This document shows, in pieces, positions 8,287 through 15,709 of a DNA stretch of 26,744 nt. A program made the translations under genes and the position numbers. The notes under the pieces are model-generated. The model made no database searches. It was not told the DNA's origin and saw nothing but the letters and a program-made list of their open reading frames with translations. The stretch comes from Deferribacteraceae bacterium (lineage in GTDB: Bacteria > Chrysiogenota > Deferribacteres > Deferribacterales > JAISNW01). The stretch spans positions 1-26,744 of the forward strand of contig JAITJJ010000002.1 of assembly GCA_031278965.1 (NCBI GenBank), given 5' to 3'. Position 1 is the first letter of the stretch. Each line of letters begins with the position of its first letter.

Positions 8287-9336
8287 TTACCCGATGGATT
8301 TAACCGAATCTATTTCTGAAATGTGTTGTTCCCCGTATGCATCTCTGATTCTTTCCTGAACTGCTTTGAAAGCGTCTACTATAACGGGATCAAAGTGAGT
8401 GCCTCTCCCTGCCAGAATTATCTTAATGGCGGCATCGTGACCCATTGCCGGACGGTAGACACGGTTATCAACTAGAGCGTCATAAACGTCCGCCACCGCC
8501 ATTATTCTTGAACAGAGAGGGATGCCGTCCCCTTTTAAGCCGTATGGATAACCGTTGCCGTCATAGCGTTCGTGGTGACTCTCGGCAATCATTATGGCAT
8601 ATTTCAGATAGGTTTGGGTGGGGGTTCTTGCATAGACCTTCCTAAGAAGAGATGAACCGATGGTGGTGTGGAGTTTCATAGCGGCAAATTCGGTTTCATC
8701 CAACGGTCCGGGTTTTAAGAGAATAAGGTCGCTGACTCCGATTTTACCTATATCATGAAGGGGGGCTGCCCGCACTATCATATCAAGATCATGCAGCTCC
8801 CGCCTGAATTGCTGACGGTCGCTTAACTCAAGTCCTATTAATTCCGCATATTTGCTGGTTCGCAAAATGTGCCCGCCGGTGTTGCGGTCGCGGTATTCCA
8901 CCATCTCAGAGAAAGAGGTTATAATGCTGTCCTCAAGGTTTTTAACCATCTGCTCAAGGGAAAGCTGATAATCATTTAATCTGAGGTGAAGTTCAATTCT
9001 ATGAAGCAGGATACTTTTTTCCACTGGCTTGGTTATAAAATCATTGGCACCGGATTCAAGCGCCTTTATCTCTGTGGCAGCATCCCTGCTTGAAGTAAGA
9101 AAAACCACAGGAATTTTCATAAAAGATTGATAGCTTTTTAGTATTCTGATAAATTCAAAGCCGTCCATTTCCGGCATAGCTATATCTAAGAGTATGAGAT
9201 CAGGTCTTTTCTGAGCGCACATAGACAGCGCCTGAGCTCCTGATTTGGCAAGCATAACGTTGTATGTGCCGTCTAGCTGCACATTAATCTGTTTTAAACT
9301 GCTTATATTGTCATCCACAACCAATATGAGCTTCAA
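8287..9336 (-). CDS. Response regulator with HD-GYP domain (likely c-di-GMP phosphodiesterase)
   Basis: This 349-residue protein has REC at 1-120 with D51 (LILLDIAMPEMDG) and K103, a short helical linker, and an HD-GYP domain from ~135. The metal-site motif PLHDIGKIG and the signature HHERYDGNGYPYGLKG are intact, so hydrolysis of cyclic di-GMP is likely (family knowledge). The start chosen is TTG 9336: GAGGA lies five bases upstream and the product begins MKLILVVDDN, as REC domains do. A longer reading from ATG 9432 would begin inside the promoter at 9404-9432. It is the first gene of the signalling block. Confidence 0.93.
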   Translation of the reverse strand: MKLILVVDDNISSLKQINVQLDGTYNVMLAKSGAQALSMCAQKRPDLILLDIAMPEMDGFEFIRILKSYQSFMKIPVVFLTSSRDAATEIKALESGANDFITKPVEKSILLHRIELHLRLNDYQLSLEQMVKNLEDSIITSFSEMVEYRDRNTGGHILRTSKYAELIGLELSDRQQFRRELHDLDMIVRAAPLHDIGKIGVSDLILLKPGPLDETEFAAMKLHTTIGSSLLRKVYARTPTQTYLKYAIMIAESHHERYDGNGYPYGLKGDGIPLCSRIMAVADVYDALVDNRVYRPAMGHDAAIKIILAGRGTHFDPVIVDAFKAVQERIRDAYGEQHISEIDSVKSIG

Positions 9337-9403
9337 TTTTTTCCTCGCTTTGTAAAACAATGTTTTAAATTTAATTAAATAATAATTGAATTCCGTATAT
9401 GTA

Positions 9404-9432
9404 TTATTACCCTTTGTATAATTGCTAGTCAA
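9404..9432 (-). promoter_or_regulatory. Promoter of the HD-GYP/hybrid kinase operon
   Basis: Read on the minus strand, TTGACT (9432-9427) is followed after 17 bases by TAATAA (9409-9404). The predicted transcript starts near 9397, about 60 bases before the TTG start of the response regulator. The motifs are seen directly; activity is inferred. Confidence 0.55.
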
Positions 9433-9614
9433 TCAAATTTTTTTGATCAATACCTTCGCAATAACAAATATATCGTTTTTGAGCCGCATATAATAAGGGG
9501 TTTGGCCTTGGGAAACGGGTACGATTCGGCAAAACTTCGTGCCCTCCCCGTTTGCTTAAGCAAGAGCAAAGGAACTGCAGAGTGAATGGCGGGTTTGCGC
9601 TTACCGCAGATCGT

Positions 9615-10651
9615 CTAAGGATTTTGGAAATTTTGCCTCCATCGGGCTGGCATAAAGCCCCGATCCACATGCACAAAGAGCTCTGGGGAGCGTGAGCGGT
9701 CAAGTTTCCTTAAAAATCTGGTGTCGCCGTATTTCCATATTAACATCGCCAGACGGAACATTGCCGGTTCTGTCAACGTCTCGTTCAGAGAGTGAAGATA
9801 TACTGCAAGGCACTGATTCGTCTCACTCGTTAGGATTGCGGTGCTGGTTTCATTGCCGATTCTGGCGGAGGTTCCCGTGTTATACGGTGTTACGGCGGAG
9901 ACCTCCTGAAACTCCAGTTGAAGCTGTCCTGCCTGTATCTGTGAAAGGCGGTATCCGGGATTTCAACTCTCTGATTCCGCTTATATCGTTTACGGAGTGT
10001 ATCCTCTGGCTATAAAAGGTGAGGGGATTTATCCCCGCGGATTTATTGAGGCATCGCGCTTCCAACTGCAAACAGGCAGCATCAAGCTGCTGATTGCGAA
10101 TCTGGTTAATCTCCGATTGAAGCGGGAGGATATATTCAATCAGGCTTGAACCGTAAATTTCAAGCCCTTTTTCGCTCGGGAGAATAAGTTGGGGAGGAGA
10201 GTGCTGAAAAAGATTCGGAAGAGAATCTTTTAATATCTCCCTAATTCAATACAATATTCTCCACTTAATTATGCTTGAGAGGTGCCAAACGTCTTTACCG
10301 CTCTTTTCGTAGATATCAAAGAGTTCCAAGCCCCCGCCTGGCCGTAGTTCTGAAGCGGATTCCGCCGCTCCTTCTGCAAATCCGTCTTCGGGGTCGTCCG
10401 CCGAGAGCACCGCAAGATTATCTTTTGAAAAGTATACGGAGGTTATAGGAGCGTAAATCTTTAACGCTATAGAAGCGACGGCGGGGATAAAAGCAGACGA
10501 TTTCCGCCTTTTTATAAGACTTTCCCGCAGTTTGTCGCCTAACGGCAGGAAACGCCCGCCCAAGCTCCGCCGGATTCCTCGCAACCGCATTATATCCGCG
10601 CCCTGTTGTCTCAACCTTTTCCATAAGCTCTGCATATCTTTTATCCGCTAT
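9615..10651 (-). pseudogene. Decayed phage portal (head-tail connector) protein gene
   Basis: Translation of the minus strand gives one continuous homology broken by lesions. Frame 1, from 10651, reads ADKRYAELMEKVETTGRGYN to LGRAF. Near 10550 it shifts to a second frame, giving RRKSSAFIPAVASIALKIYA and SADDPED. After an in-frame TGA (10248-10246) the same frame continues with GLEIYGSSLIEYILPLQSE, INQIRNQQLD and SAGINPL. Near 9950 a +1 shift leads to VTPYNTGT, GNETSTAIL and LTEPAMFRLAM, ending at TAG 9617-9615. The order (a 'K/R-x-FIP' segment, a PED segment, then 'LLPLQxEINxxRNQxLD...GIDP' and a C-terminal 'ETAT' helix) matches my knowledge of tailed-phage portal proteins, but no search was run. 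The SD-like AGAGGA sits before an ATA rather than an ATG. No capsid, terminase or integrase genes are near. Remaining bases to 9433 contain nothing I can support. Confidence 0.6.
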
Positions 10652-10844
10652 GTTATTCCTCTAATAATATATATTTTTACACCGCCGTATGGCACGGTCA
10701 GACATATGTGAAATTTTTATATATTTATAAGTAAGTTATCTTACAAACCAAAAATGAAAATACCGCTTTGGATAAAGATAAAAAAATCTGCTTGATTTTC
10801 CTTCTGTAAAGTGATAAAAAATTCTAAATTTTGGAGGCTATTTA

Positions 10845-11114
10845 ATGGCGATTGAAAAGGAAAAAAAGCAGACGCTCATTGACAGATATAAAACCCACGA
10901 GGCAGACACAGGCTCTCCGGAAGTGCAGATCGCCCTTCTGACCGAGAGAATTCAATACCTCACTGAGCATTTTAAGCTGCACGCTAAAGACCATCACTCC
11001 CGCCGGGGGTTGCTTATGCTTGTGGGGAAACGGCGGAAACTTCTTGATTATCTAAAAGGGAAGAGTTACGGGCGGTATCGCACCATCATCGATTCACTTG
11101 GAATCAGGAAGTAA
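10845..11114 (+). CDS. rpsO: 30S ribosomal protein S15
   Basis: This 89-residue protein has the universal S15 length and motifs: TGSPEVQIALLTERI, LTEHFKLHAKDHHSRRGLL and GKRRKLLDYLK. It binds 16S rRNA in the central domain and helps form the 30S platform. TTTGGAGG lies just before ATG 10845. A weak promoter match (TTGATT 10792-10797, TAAAAA 10815-10820) lies upstream. The gene is followed after five bases by pnp, the common rpsO-pnp arrangement. Confidence 0.97.
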   Translation: MAIEKEKKQTLIDRYKTHEADTGSPEVQIALLTERIQYLTEHFKLHAKDHHSRRGLLMLVGKRRKLLDYLKGKSYGRYRTIIDSLGIRK

Positions 11115-11119
11115 GCTAG

Positions 11120-13255
11120 ATGGACAAAAATACCTACTCTTTCTCCGTCTCCCTCTCTGACGAGACAAGTCCCATAATCTTTGAAACAGGGTGGAAAGCA
11201 AAACAGGCAAACGGTGCTGTCTGGGCAAGACAAGGCGGCACGATAGTTTTGGTAACTGCGGTTGCCGACGCCCCTTCGGCATCCTATACGGATTTTTTCC
11301 CGCTTACAGTAAATTATATTGAAAAATTTTATGCGGTGGGCAAGTTTCCCGGAGGTTATATAAAAAGGGAGACCAAGCCCAGCGACCGTGAAACTCTGAC
11401 AAGCCGATTGATCGACCGCCCTTTGCGCCCTATGTTTCCGGAAGGTTTTCGCAATGAAACACAGATTGTTGCAACAGTGGTCTCTTCCGACAATATCAAT
11501 ATGCCGGACATCCTTGCTCTTAACGCTGCAAGCTCCGCCCTGCTTATATCGGATATCCCCTATACAATCCCCGTAGGCGCATGCCGCGTCGGAAAGAGAG
11601 ACGGCAAGCTCATTGTAAACCCGTCTCTGAAAAATATGAAGGATCTGGAGATAAATATTATTATTGCGGCAACGGCGGACGCAATAGTTATGGTGGAAGC
11701 CGGAATGAATATTGTAAGCGAGGCGGAGGTATTGGAAGCTCTGGAGTTTGGGCACAGTGAGATAAAGAAGATAATTGCCATTCAACTTGAGATGGCTCAA
11801 AAAGTCGGCAAACCCAAGAAAAATTACCACGATTACTCCGTTAGCGCAGAACTCCTGCAAAGCGGGATTGAGAAGGTGGGGGGCAGTTTCCGCTCCGCCT
11901 TTGACACGCCGGGCAAACTTGAAAAATATGCCGCTATAGACAGGGTAAAAGAAGAATATGCGCAGCTGCTTAAAAGAGAAGTGGGCGAAGAGAATTATAT
12001 ATCCAAAGAAGGCTTTTATAAAGAGCTTGCGGGGGAGGTGGAGAAGCATGTTTTCCGCGATTATATAATCTCCACTCGTAACCGGGCAGACGGGCGCGGC
12101 ACTGACGAGGTGCGCCCCATAGATATAGAAACTTCCGTCCTCCCCTGCGGTCACGGTTCTTCCCTATTCACAAGGGGTGAAACTCAAGCCCTTGTTTCCT
12201 GCACATTGGGCTCCAAATCTGACAGCCAGTTAAGCGATACCATTGAAGGGATTGCAAACAGGCCTTTTGCCTTGCAGTATAACTTCCCCCCCTTCAGCGT
12301 TGGGGAGACAGGACGTATCGGAACGCCGGGCAGACGTGAGATAGGTCACGGAGCTCTGGCGGAGAGGGCGCTCTCCTATGTTGTTCCCAACGGGGAAGAT
12401 TTTCCATATACTGTGCGGGTTGTTTCCGAGATATTGGAATCCAATGGGAGCTCTTCTATGGCTACGGTCTGCGGAGGCGCTCTTGCTATGATGGATGCGG
12501 GGGTTCCCATTAAGGCGCCGGTGGCGGGGGTTGCCATGGGGCTTGTTTATAAGGAAGGAAAGTATGTGGTTCTTACCGATATAATGGGCTTAGAAGACCA
12601 TTTGGGGGATATGGATTTTAAGGTGGCGGGCACAGCAGAAGGGATCACCGCCCTCCAGATGGATATAAAGATTAAGGGATTGTCAGGCGCAATCCTTGCC
12701 GAGGCTTTGGAACAGGCGAAAGCCGGGCGGCTGCACATTCTCGGAAAGATGAGAGAAGCCCTTCCCGCCGTTCGGGAGGAGCTTGCGCCCACAGCGCCCA
12801 AACTGCACACCCTAACAATAAATACGGAAAAGATAGGCGCTCTGATCGGACCTCAGGGGAAAAATATTAAATCCATAGTTGAGGCAAGCGGCGCTTCCAT
12901 AGATATTGCGGATACCGGAGTTGTAAGCATATTTGCCCCCAATTCGGACGCTTTGGCGCACGCCGTTCAACTGATAGAAAGCACTGTAGCCGAAGCAGTG
13001 GAGGGCAAAACCTATACCGCCACCGTTAAAAAAATCATGGAATACGGAGCATTTGTGGAGATCATGCCGGGGCTTGAAGGGTTGTTGCATATATCTCAAT
13101 ACAGCCATGAACGTATAGGGAGCATAGCGGATTACTTAAAGGTGGGCGACAAGGTGGATGTGATGTATATGGGCAAAGACCGCAACGGCAGACTTGACCT
13201 CTCCCGCAAAGCGCTTTTGCAGAGAAAACCGAAACACTCTCCGAAAGAAGAATAA
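11120..13255 (+). CDS. pnp: Polyribonucleotide nucleotidyltransferase (PNPase)
   Basis: This 711-residue protein is the phosphorolytic 3'-5' exoribonuclease of mRNA decay. Order: first RNase PH domain, helical linker, second RNase PH domain (the active-site region includes LEDHLGDMDFKVAGT), KH domain (GALIGPQGKNIKSIVEASGA) and an S1 domain (TATVKKIMEYGAFVEIMPGL). The length is normal. AGGAAG upstream of ATG 11120 lies at the rpsO stop, so the two genes are coupled. A long hairpin follows the stop codon. Confidence 0.98.
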   Translation: MDKNTYSFSVSLSDETSPIIFETGWKAKQANGAVWARQGGTIVLVTAVADAPSASYTDFFPLTVNYIEKFYAVGKFPGGYIKRETKPSDRETLTSRLIDRPLRPMFPEGFRNETQIVATVVSSDNINMPDILALNAASSALLISDIPYTIPVGACRVGKRDGKLIVNPSLKNMKDLEINIIIAATADAIVMVEAGMNIVSEAEVLEALEFGHSEIKKIIAIQLEMAQKVGKPKKNYHDYSVSAELLQSGIEKVGGSFRSAFDTPGKLEKYAAIDRVKEEYAQLLKREVGEENYISKEGFYKELAGEVEKHVFRDYIISTRNRADGRGTDEVRPIDIETSVLPCGHGSSLFTRGETQALVSCTLGSKSDSQLSDTIEGIANRPFALQYNFPPFSVGETGRIGTPGRREIGHGALAERALSYVVPNGEDFPYTVRVVSEILESNGSSSMATVCGGALAMMDAGVPIKAPVAGVAMGLVYKEGKYVVLTDIMGLEDHLGDMDFKVAGTAEGITALQMDIKIKGLSGAILAEALEQAKAGRLHILGKMREALPAVREELAPTAPKLHTLTINTEKIGALIGPQGKNIKSIVEASGASIDIADTGVVSIFAPNSDALAHAVQLIESTVAEAVEGKTYTATVKKIMEYGAFVEIMPGLEGLLHISQYSHERIGSIADYLKVGDKVDVMYMGKDRNGRLDLSRKALLQRKPKHSPKEE

Positions 13256-13282
13256 CAATTTTCTATCCGTTTTTCCGTCTCT

Positions 13283-13323
13283 ATGTTAAAGTAAGAGGCG
13301 TAATTCGTCTGTTATTTTAACAT
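13283..13323. terminator. Long hairpin between convergent pnp and ridA
   Basis: An 18-bp stem (one G-G mismatch, two G-T pairs) encloses the 5-base loop TAATT. The arms start ATGTTAAA and end TTTAACAT. There is no U-tract after either arm. It sits in the 109-base gap between convergent genes, so it may serve as a bidirectional 3' end or decay-blocking hairpin; this is inferred. Confidence 0.5.
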
Positions 13324-13364
13324 GCCCTTCTGCGGCACTTTCTTCTGCTTTTTTCCTCGGAAGT

Positions 13365-13736
13365 TTATACTGCCGCCGTTACCTCTATCTCCACCAGAGC
13401 CCCTTTGGGGAGCGCCGCAACCTGAACAGTTGATCTTGCGGGTTTAGACGTGAAGTGAGCGGCGTATACCGCATTAAAAGCCGGGAAGTCCGACATATCT
13501 TTTAAGAAACAGGTGGTTTTTACCACATTTTCAATACTTGTGCCGGCGGCGCTCAGAACCGCCTTAATATTCTCTATCACCTGTTCGGTTTGCTCTTCTA
13601 TGGTTTTTGCCTCTATTTCCCCGCTCTTCGGGGAAAGCGGTATCTGCCCGGAAGCGTATAATATCCCGTTATGTTCCACCGCCTGAGAGTATGGACCGAT
13701 GGCGCTCGGCGCAAAGTTTGTTTCAATCTTTTTCAT
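13365..13736 (-). CDS. ridA: RidA family reactive intermediate (imine/enamine) deaminase
   Basis: This 123-residue YjgF/YER057c/UK114 protein has the family's usual length. Motifs are AIGPYSQAV, YASGQIPL, and the C-terminal RSTVQVAALPKGALVEIE containing the conserved arginine. It hydrolyses enamine/imine products of PLP enzymes such as 2-aminoacrylate from serine/cysteine lyases. Its start ATG 13736 follows the stop of the Rrf2 regulator by seven bases, so the two are one operon. PLP enzymes that generate such intermediates (the cysteine synthase and the MalY-type lyase) are also encoded in the window; a direct link is inferred only. Confidence 0.95.
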   Translation of the reverse strand: MKKIETNFAPSAIGPYSQAVEHNGILYASGQIPLSPKSGEIEAKTIEEQTEQVIENIKAVLSAAGTSIENVVKTTCFLKDMSDFPAFNAVYAAHFTSKPARSTVQVAALPKGALVEIEVTAAV

Positions 13737-13743
13737 CTTTAAC

Positions 13744-14181
13744 CTATATTATATAGTCATAGCCTAACAGTTCGCCCGACTGATCAAGAATATCCTGAAT
13801 GGTGATTCCGTCCAGATAATCCGAGATGACTTTTTCCAAACCCTCCCATATAGGGAGGGTTTTACACTCTGGGCTGCGGATACATTTATTTGAAGCATCT
13901 GTTAGGCAGGCGACGGGAGAGAGGTTCCCTTCCGTAATCCTCAATATCTCCCCCACCGTGTATTTGTCGGGGGTTTGCGCTAACATATAGCCGCCTTGAT
14001 ACCCCCTGTTTGTGCGCAATATATCCGACTTATTGAGGAGCGCCACTATCTGCTCAAGATATTTTTTTGAAATCTCCTGCCTTTCCGCCACATCTTTTAA
14101 GGCAATATATCCTGTGCCTTGATGTTCGGCAAGGTCAACAAGCATCCGCAAGGCATACCTCCCTTTCGTTGAAATTTTCAT
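13744..14181 (-). CDS. Rrf2 family transcriptional regulator (IscR-like)
   Basis: This 145-residue winged-helix regulator begins MKISTKGRYALRMLVDLAEH, a strong family signature, with a recognition region ISKKYLEQIVALLNKSDILR and GYQGGYMLA. Three cysteines, C92, C100 and C106, resemble the Fe-S ligand triad of IscR/NsrR proteins (C92, C98 and C104 in E. coli IscR) but with wider first spacing, so an Fe-S-binding sensor is plausible. ATG 14181 is preceded by GGAGG, which rules out an upstream 13-residue extension. It is transcribed with ridA. Targets are unknown; autoregulation of its own promoter would be typical. Confidence 0.92.
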   Translation of the reverse strand: MKISTKGRYALRMLVDLAEHQGTGYIALKDVAERQEISKKYLEQIVALLNKSDILRTNRGYQGGYMLAQTPDKYTVGEILRITEGNLSPVACLTDASNKCIRSPECKTLPIWEGLEKVISDYLDGITIQDILDQSGELLGYDYII

Positions 14182-14238
14182 GACATCCTCCAAATCACTG
14201 TTAATACTTGCCTTCAACAAGACCGATTTTGTTGTATA

Positions 14239-14267
14239 GTTATATCATAGGTTTAATGGGTATTCAA
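14239..14267 (-). promoter_or_regulatory. Promoter of the Rrf2-ridA operon
   Basis: On the minus strand TTGAAT (14267-14262) is followed after 17 bases by TATAAC (14244-14239). It lies about 55 bases upstream of the regulator start. Between the boxes lies an AT-rich stretch that could hold a regulator site, but I cannot define one. Confidence 0.55.
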
Positions 14268-14288
14268 TGAAATTTTTTTGAAGCAGAT

Positions 14289-14346
14289 GACTCTTCCCAA
14301 TTCTATGCTAATATCCTTTTTATACTTTTGGGAGTCTTTTCTACTC
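14289..14346 (+). other. Large hairpin with U-tract upstream of the KamA gene
   Basis: GACTC-tt-CCCAA (14289-14300) pairs with TTGGGAGTC (14338-14346) across a 37-base loop, with TTTT next (14347-14350). On the plus strand this could end a transcript before kamA, or it could be chance. The rest of 14347-14480 shows only a small GAGAGATTTCTCTC palindrome near 14370 and AT-rich sequence; no confident kamA promoter. Confidence 0.25.
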
Positions 14347-14480
14347 TGTAATAAATAGATCCGCGGAGAGATTTCTCTCTATATATCTAATATTATCAGG
14401 ACTATACGCCTTTTTTGCCAATAGTTAAAATTTTTCTTGCATATCTCATATGTTAGGTGTAATAGACGGGGAAATACTAT

Positions 14481-15707
14481 ATGAAGGTATTAAAAATGCT
14501 GGACTTAAATCAAGCCGTGCAAATACCCCAAAGGCATGCCTTTGGAATTGAAGCTTCCGCTCCCAAGCTTTCGTCTGATGAGGCTTCTTCCGAGAACTGC
14601 GAACCTCCAAGTTCGCCCTTAGCTTTTCGCAAACAGTTTTATCCTAAACTTTCAAAAAAAGATTGGAATAGTTGGCAGTGGCAGCTATCCAACAGAATAA
14701 CCGATATTGGGGAATTGGAACGCTTTTTCCCCCTCACTGCTTCGGAAAAAGCCGCCGCAGCCGAGAGCAGGCTCCCTTTTGCAGTCACTCCGTATTATAT
14801 ATCCCTTATGAACCGGGCGGATGTCCGTGATCCTTTAAGGCGGTGCATGGTGCCGAGTGCGGAGGAGCTTGTCATTTCCCGCGGGGAAGCGGCCGATCCG
14901 CTGGCAGAGAGCCGCCATGAAGCAGCACCCCGTTTGATTCACCGTTACCCTGACAGAGCCCTCCTCTTGGCGACAGATTTTTGCTCCGCTTACTGCCGCT
15001 ACTGCACCCGTTCAAGGCTTGTGGGCCAGGATGAACAGGGAAGCCTTGAGGAAGCCTTAGAATATATAAGGGTGCATACGGAGATTCGGGATGTCCTGGT
15101 GAGCGGAGGCGACCCTCTCACCCTCGCGGACTGCGCTCTGGAGAGGATTCTTTCCGCCCTCAGAGTGATCCCCCATGTGGAGATTATCCGCATAGGAACC
15201 AAAGTTCCTATGGTTCTCCCTCAGAGGATCACCGCATCCCTTGTAAAGATCCTGAAAAGATACCACCCGCTCTTTATCAGTATCCATACCGCCCATCCGC
15301 AGGAGATCACCCCGGAGGCAAAAACCGCCCTTGAAAGGTTGGCGGGAGGAGGAATCCCTCTTGGCAGTCAAACCGTTCTCTTGAAAGGCGTAAACGATTC
15401 TGTCGCCGTAATGAAAAACCTCATGCATAAGCTCTTAATGGCAAGGGTGCGCCCCTACTATCTCTATCAGTGCGATCCTGTTAAAGGCACTTCCCACTTC
15501 CGCACTTCCGTGGCAGCAGGGCTTGAGATAATAGCAAATTTGCGGGGGTTTACCTCCGGCTATGCAGTCCCTACCTTTGTGGTGGACGCGCCTGGGGGGG
15601 GAGGGAAGATTCCGATTCAAGCAAACAATATCTGCGGGGAATCGGAGGGCGATCTCTTTCTTATGAACTATGAAGGCAACATCTTTAAATATCCTCAAGT
15701 TATATAG
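14481..15707 (+). CDS. KamA-like radical SAM, PLP-dependent aminomutase
   Basis: This 408-residue protein aligns with lysine 2,3-aminomutase along its core. The 4Fe-4S/SAM motif is C168SAYC172RYC175. The PLP lysine is K376 in DAPGGGGKIP. Acidic residues equivalent to the substrate-lysine contacts in clostridial LAM are D332 (YLYQCDP) and D369 (FVVDAPG). It lacks the C-terminal CxCxxC zinc tail of clostridial LAM, and has S307 where that enzyme has a zinc cysteine (GVNDC). It also has a ~48-residue N-terminal extension of low complexity. The family converts L-lysine to beta-lysine (or another alpha amino acid to its beta form). It is followed after two bases by two ATP-grasp ligases and a GNAT gene, which implies that its product is ligated and acetylated. 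The substrate is not proven by sequence. Confidence 0.9.
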   Translation: MKVLKMLDLNQAVQIPQRHAFGIEASAPKLSSDEASSENCEPPSSPLAFRKQFYPKLSKKDWNSWQWQLSNRITDIGELERFFPLTASEKAAAAESRLPFAVTPYYISLMNRADVRDPLRRCMVPSAEELVISRGEAADPLAESRHEAAPRLIHRYPDRALLLATDFCSAYCRYCTRSRLVGQDEQGSLEEALEYIRVHTEIRDVLVSGGDPLTLADCALERILSALRVIPHVEIIRIGTKVPMVLPQRITASLVKILKRYHPLFISIHTAHPQEITPEAKTALERLAGGGIPLGSQTVLLKGVNDSVAVMKNLMHKLLMARVRPYYLYQCDPVKGTSHFRTSVAAGLEIIANLRGFTSGYAVPTFVVDAPGGGGKIPIQANNICGESEGDLFLMNYEGNIFKYPQVI

Positions 15708-15709
15708 AT

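Noticed and set aside
9337..9432. Longer N-terminus of the HD-GYP regulator from ATG 9432
   Set aside because: It would begin inside the promoter at 9404-9432, has no SD, and adds residues unlike a REC domain start.
9425..9703. Minus-strand reading frame of 92 codons left of the portal relic
   Set aside because: No motif or SD, in a third frame relative to the relic, and its composition gives no recognisable protein.
9692..10015. Plus-strand reading frame of 107 codons
   Set aside because: It is antisense to the portal relic, has no SD, and no recognisable motif.
10690..10710. TGGCAC at about 10691 as a sigma-54 promoter
   Set aside because: There is no TTGC element at the required distance.
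11066..12154. Minus-strand reading frame of 362 codons opposite rpsO/pnp
   Set aside because: Mirror of the pnp codon pattern; no SD and no domain signature.
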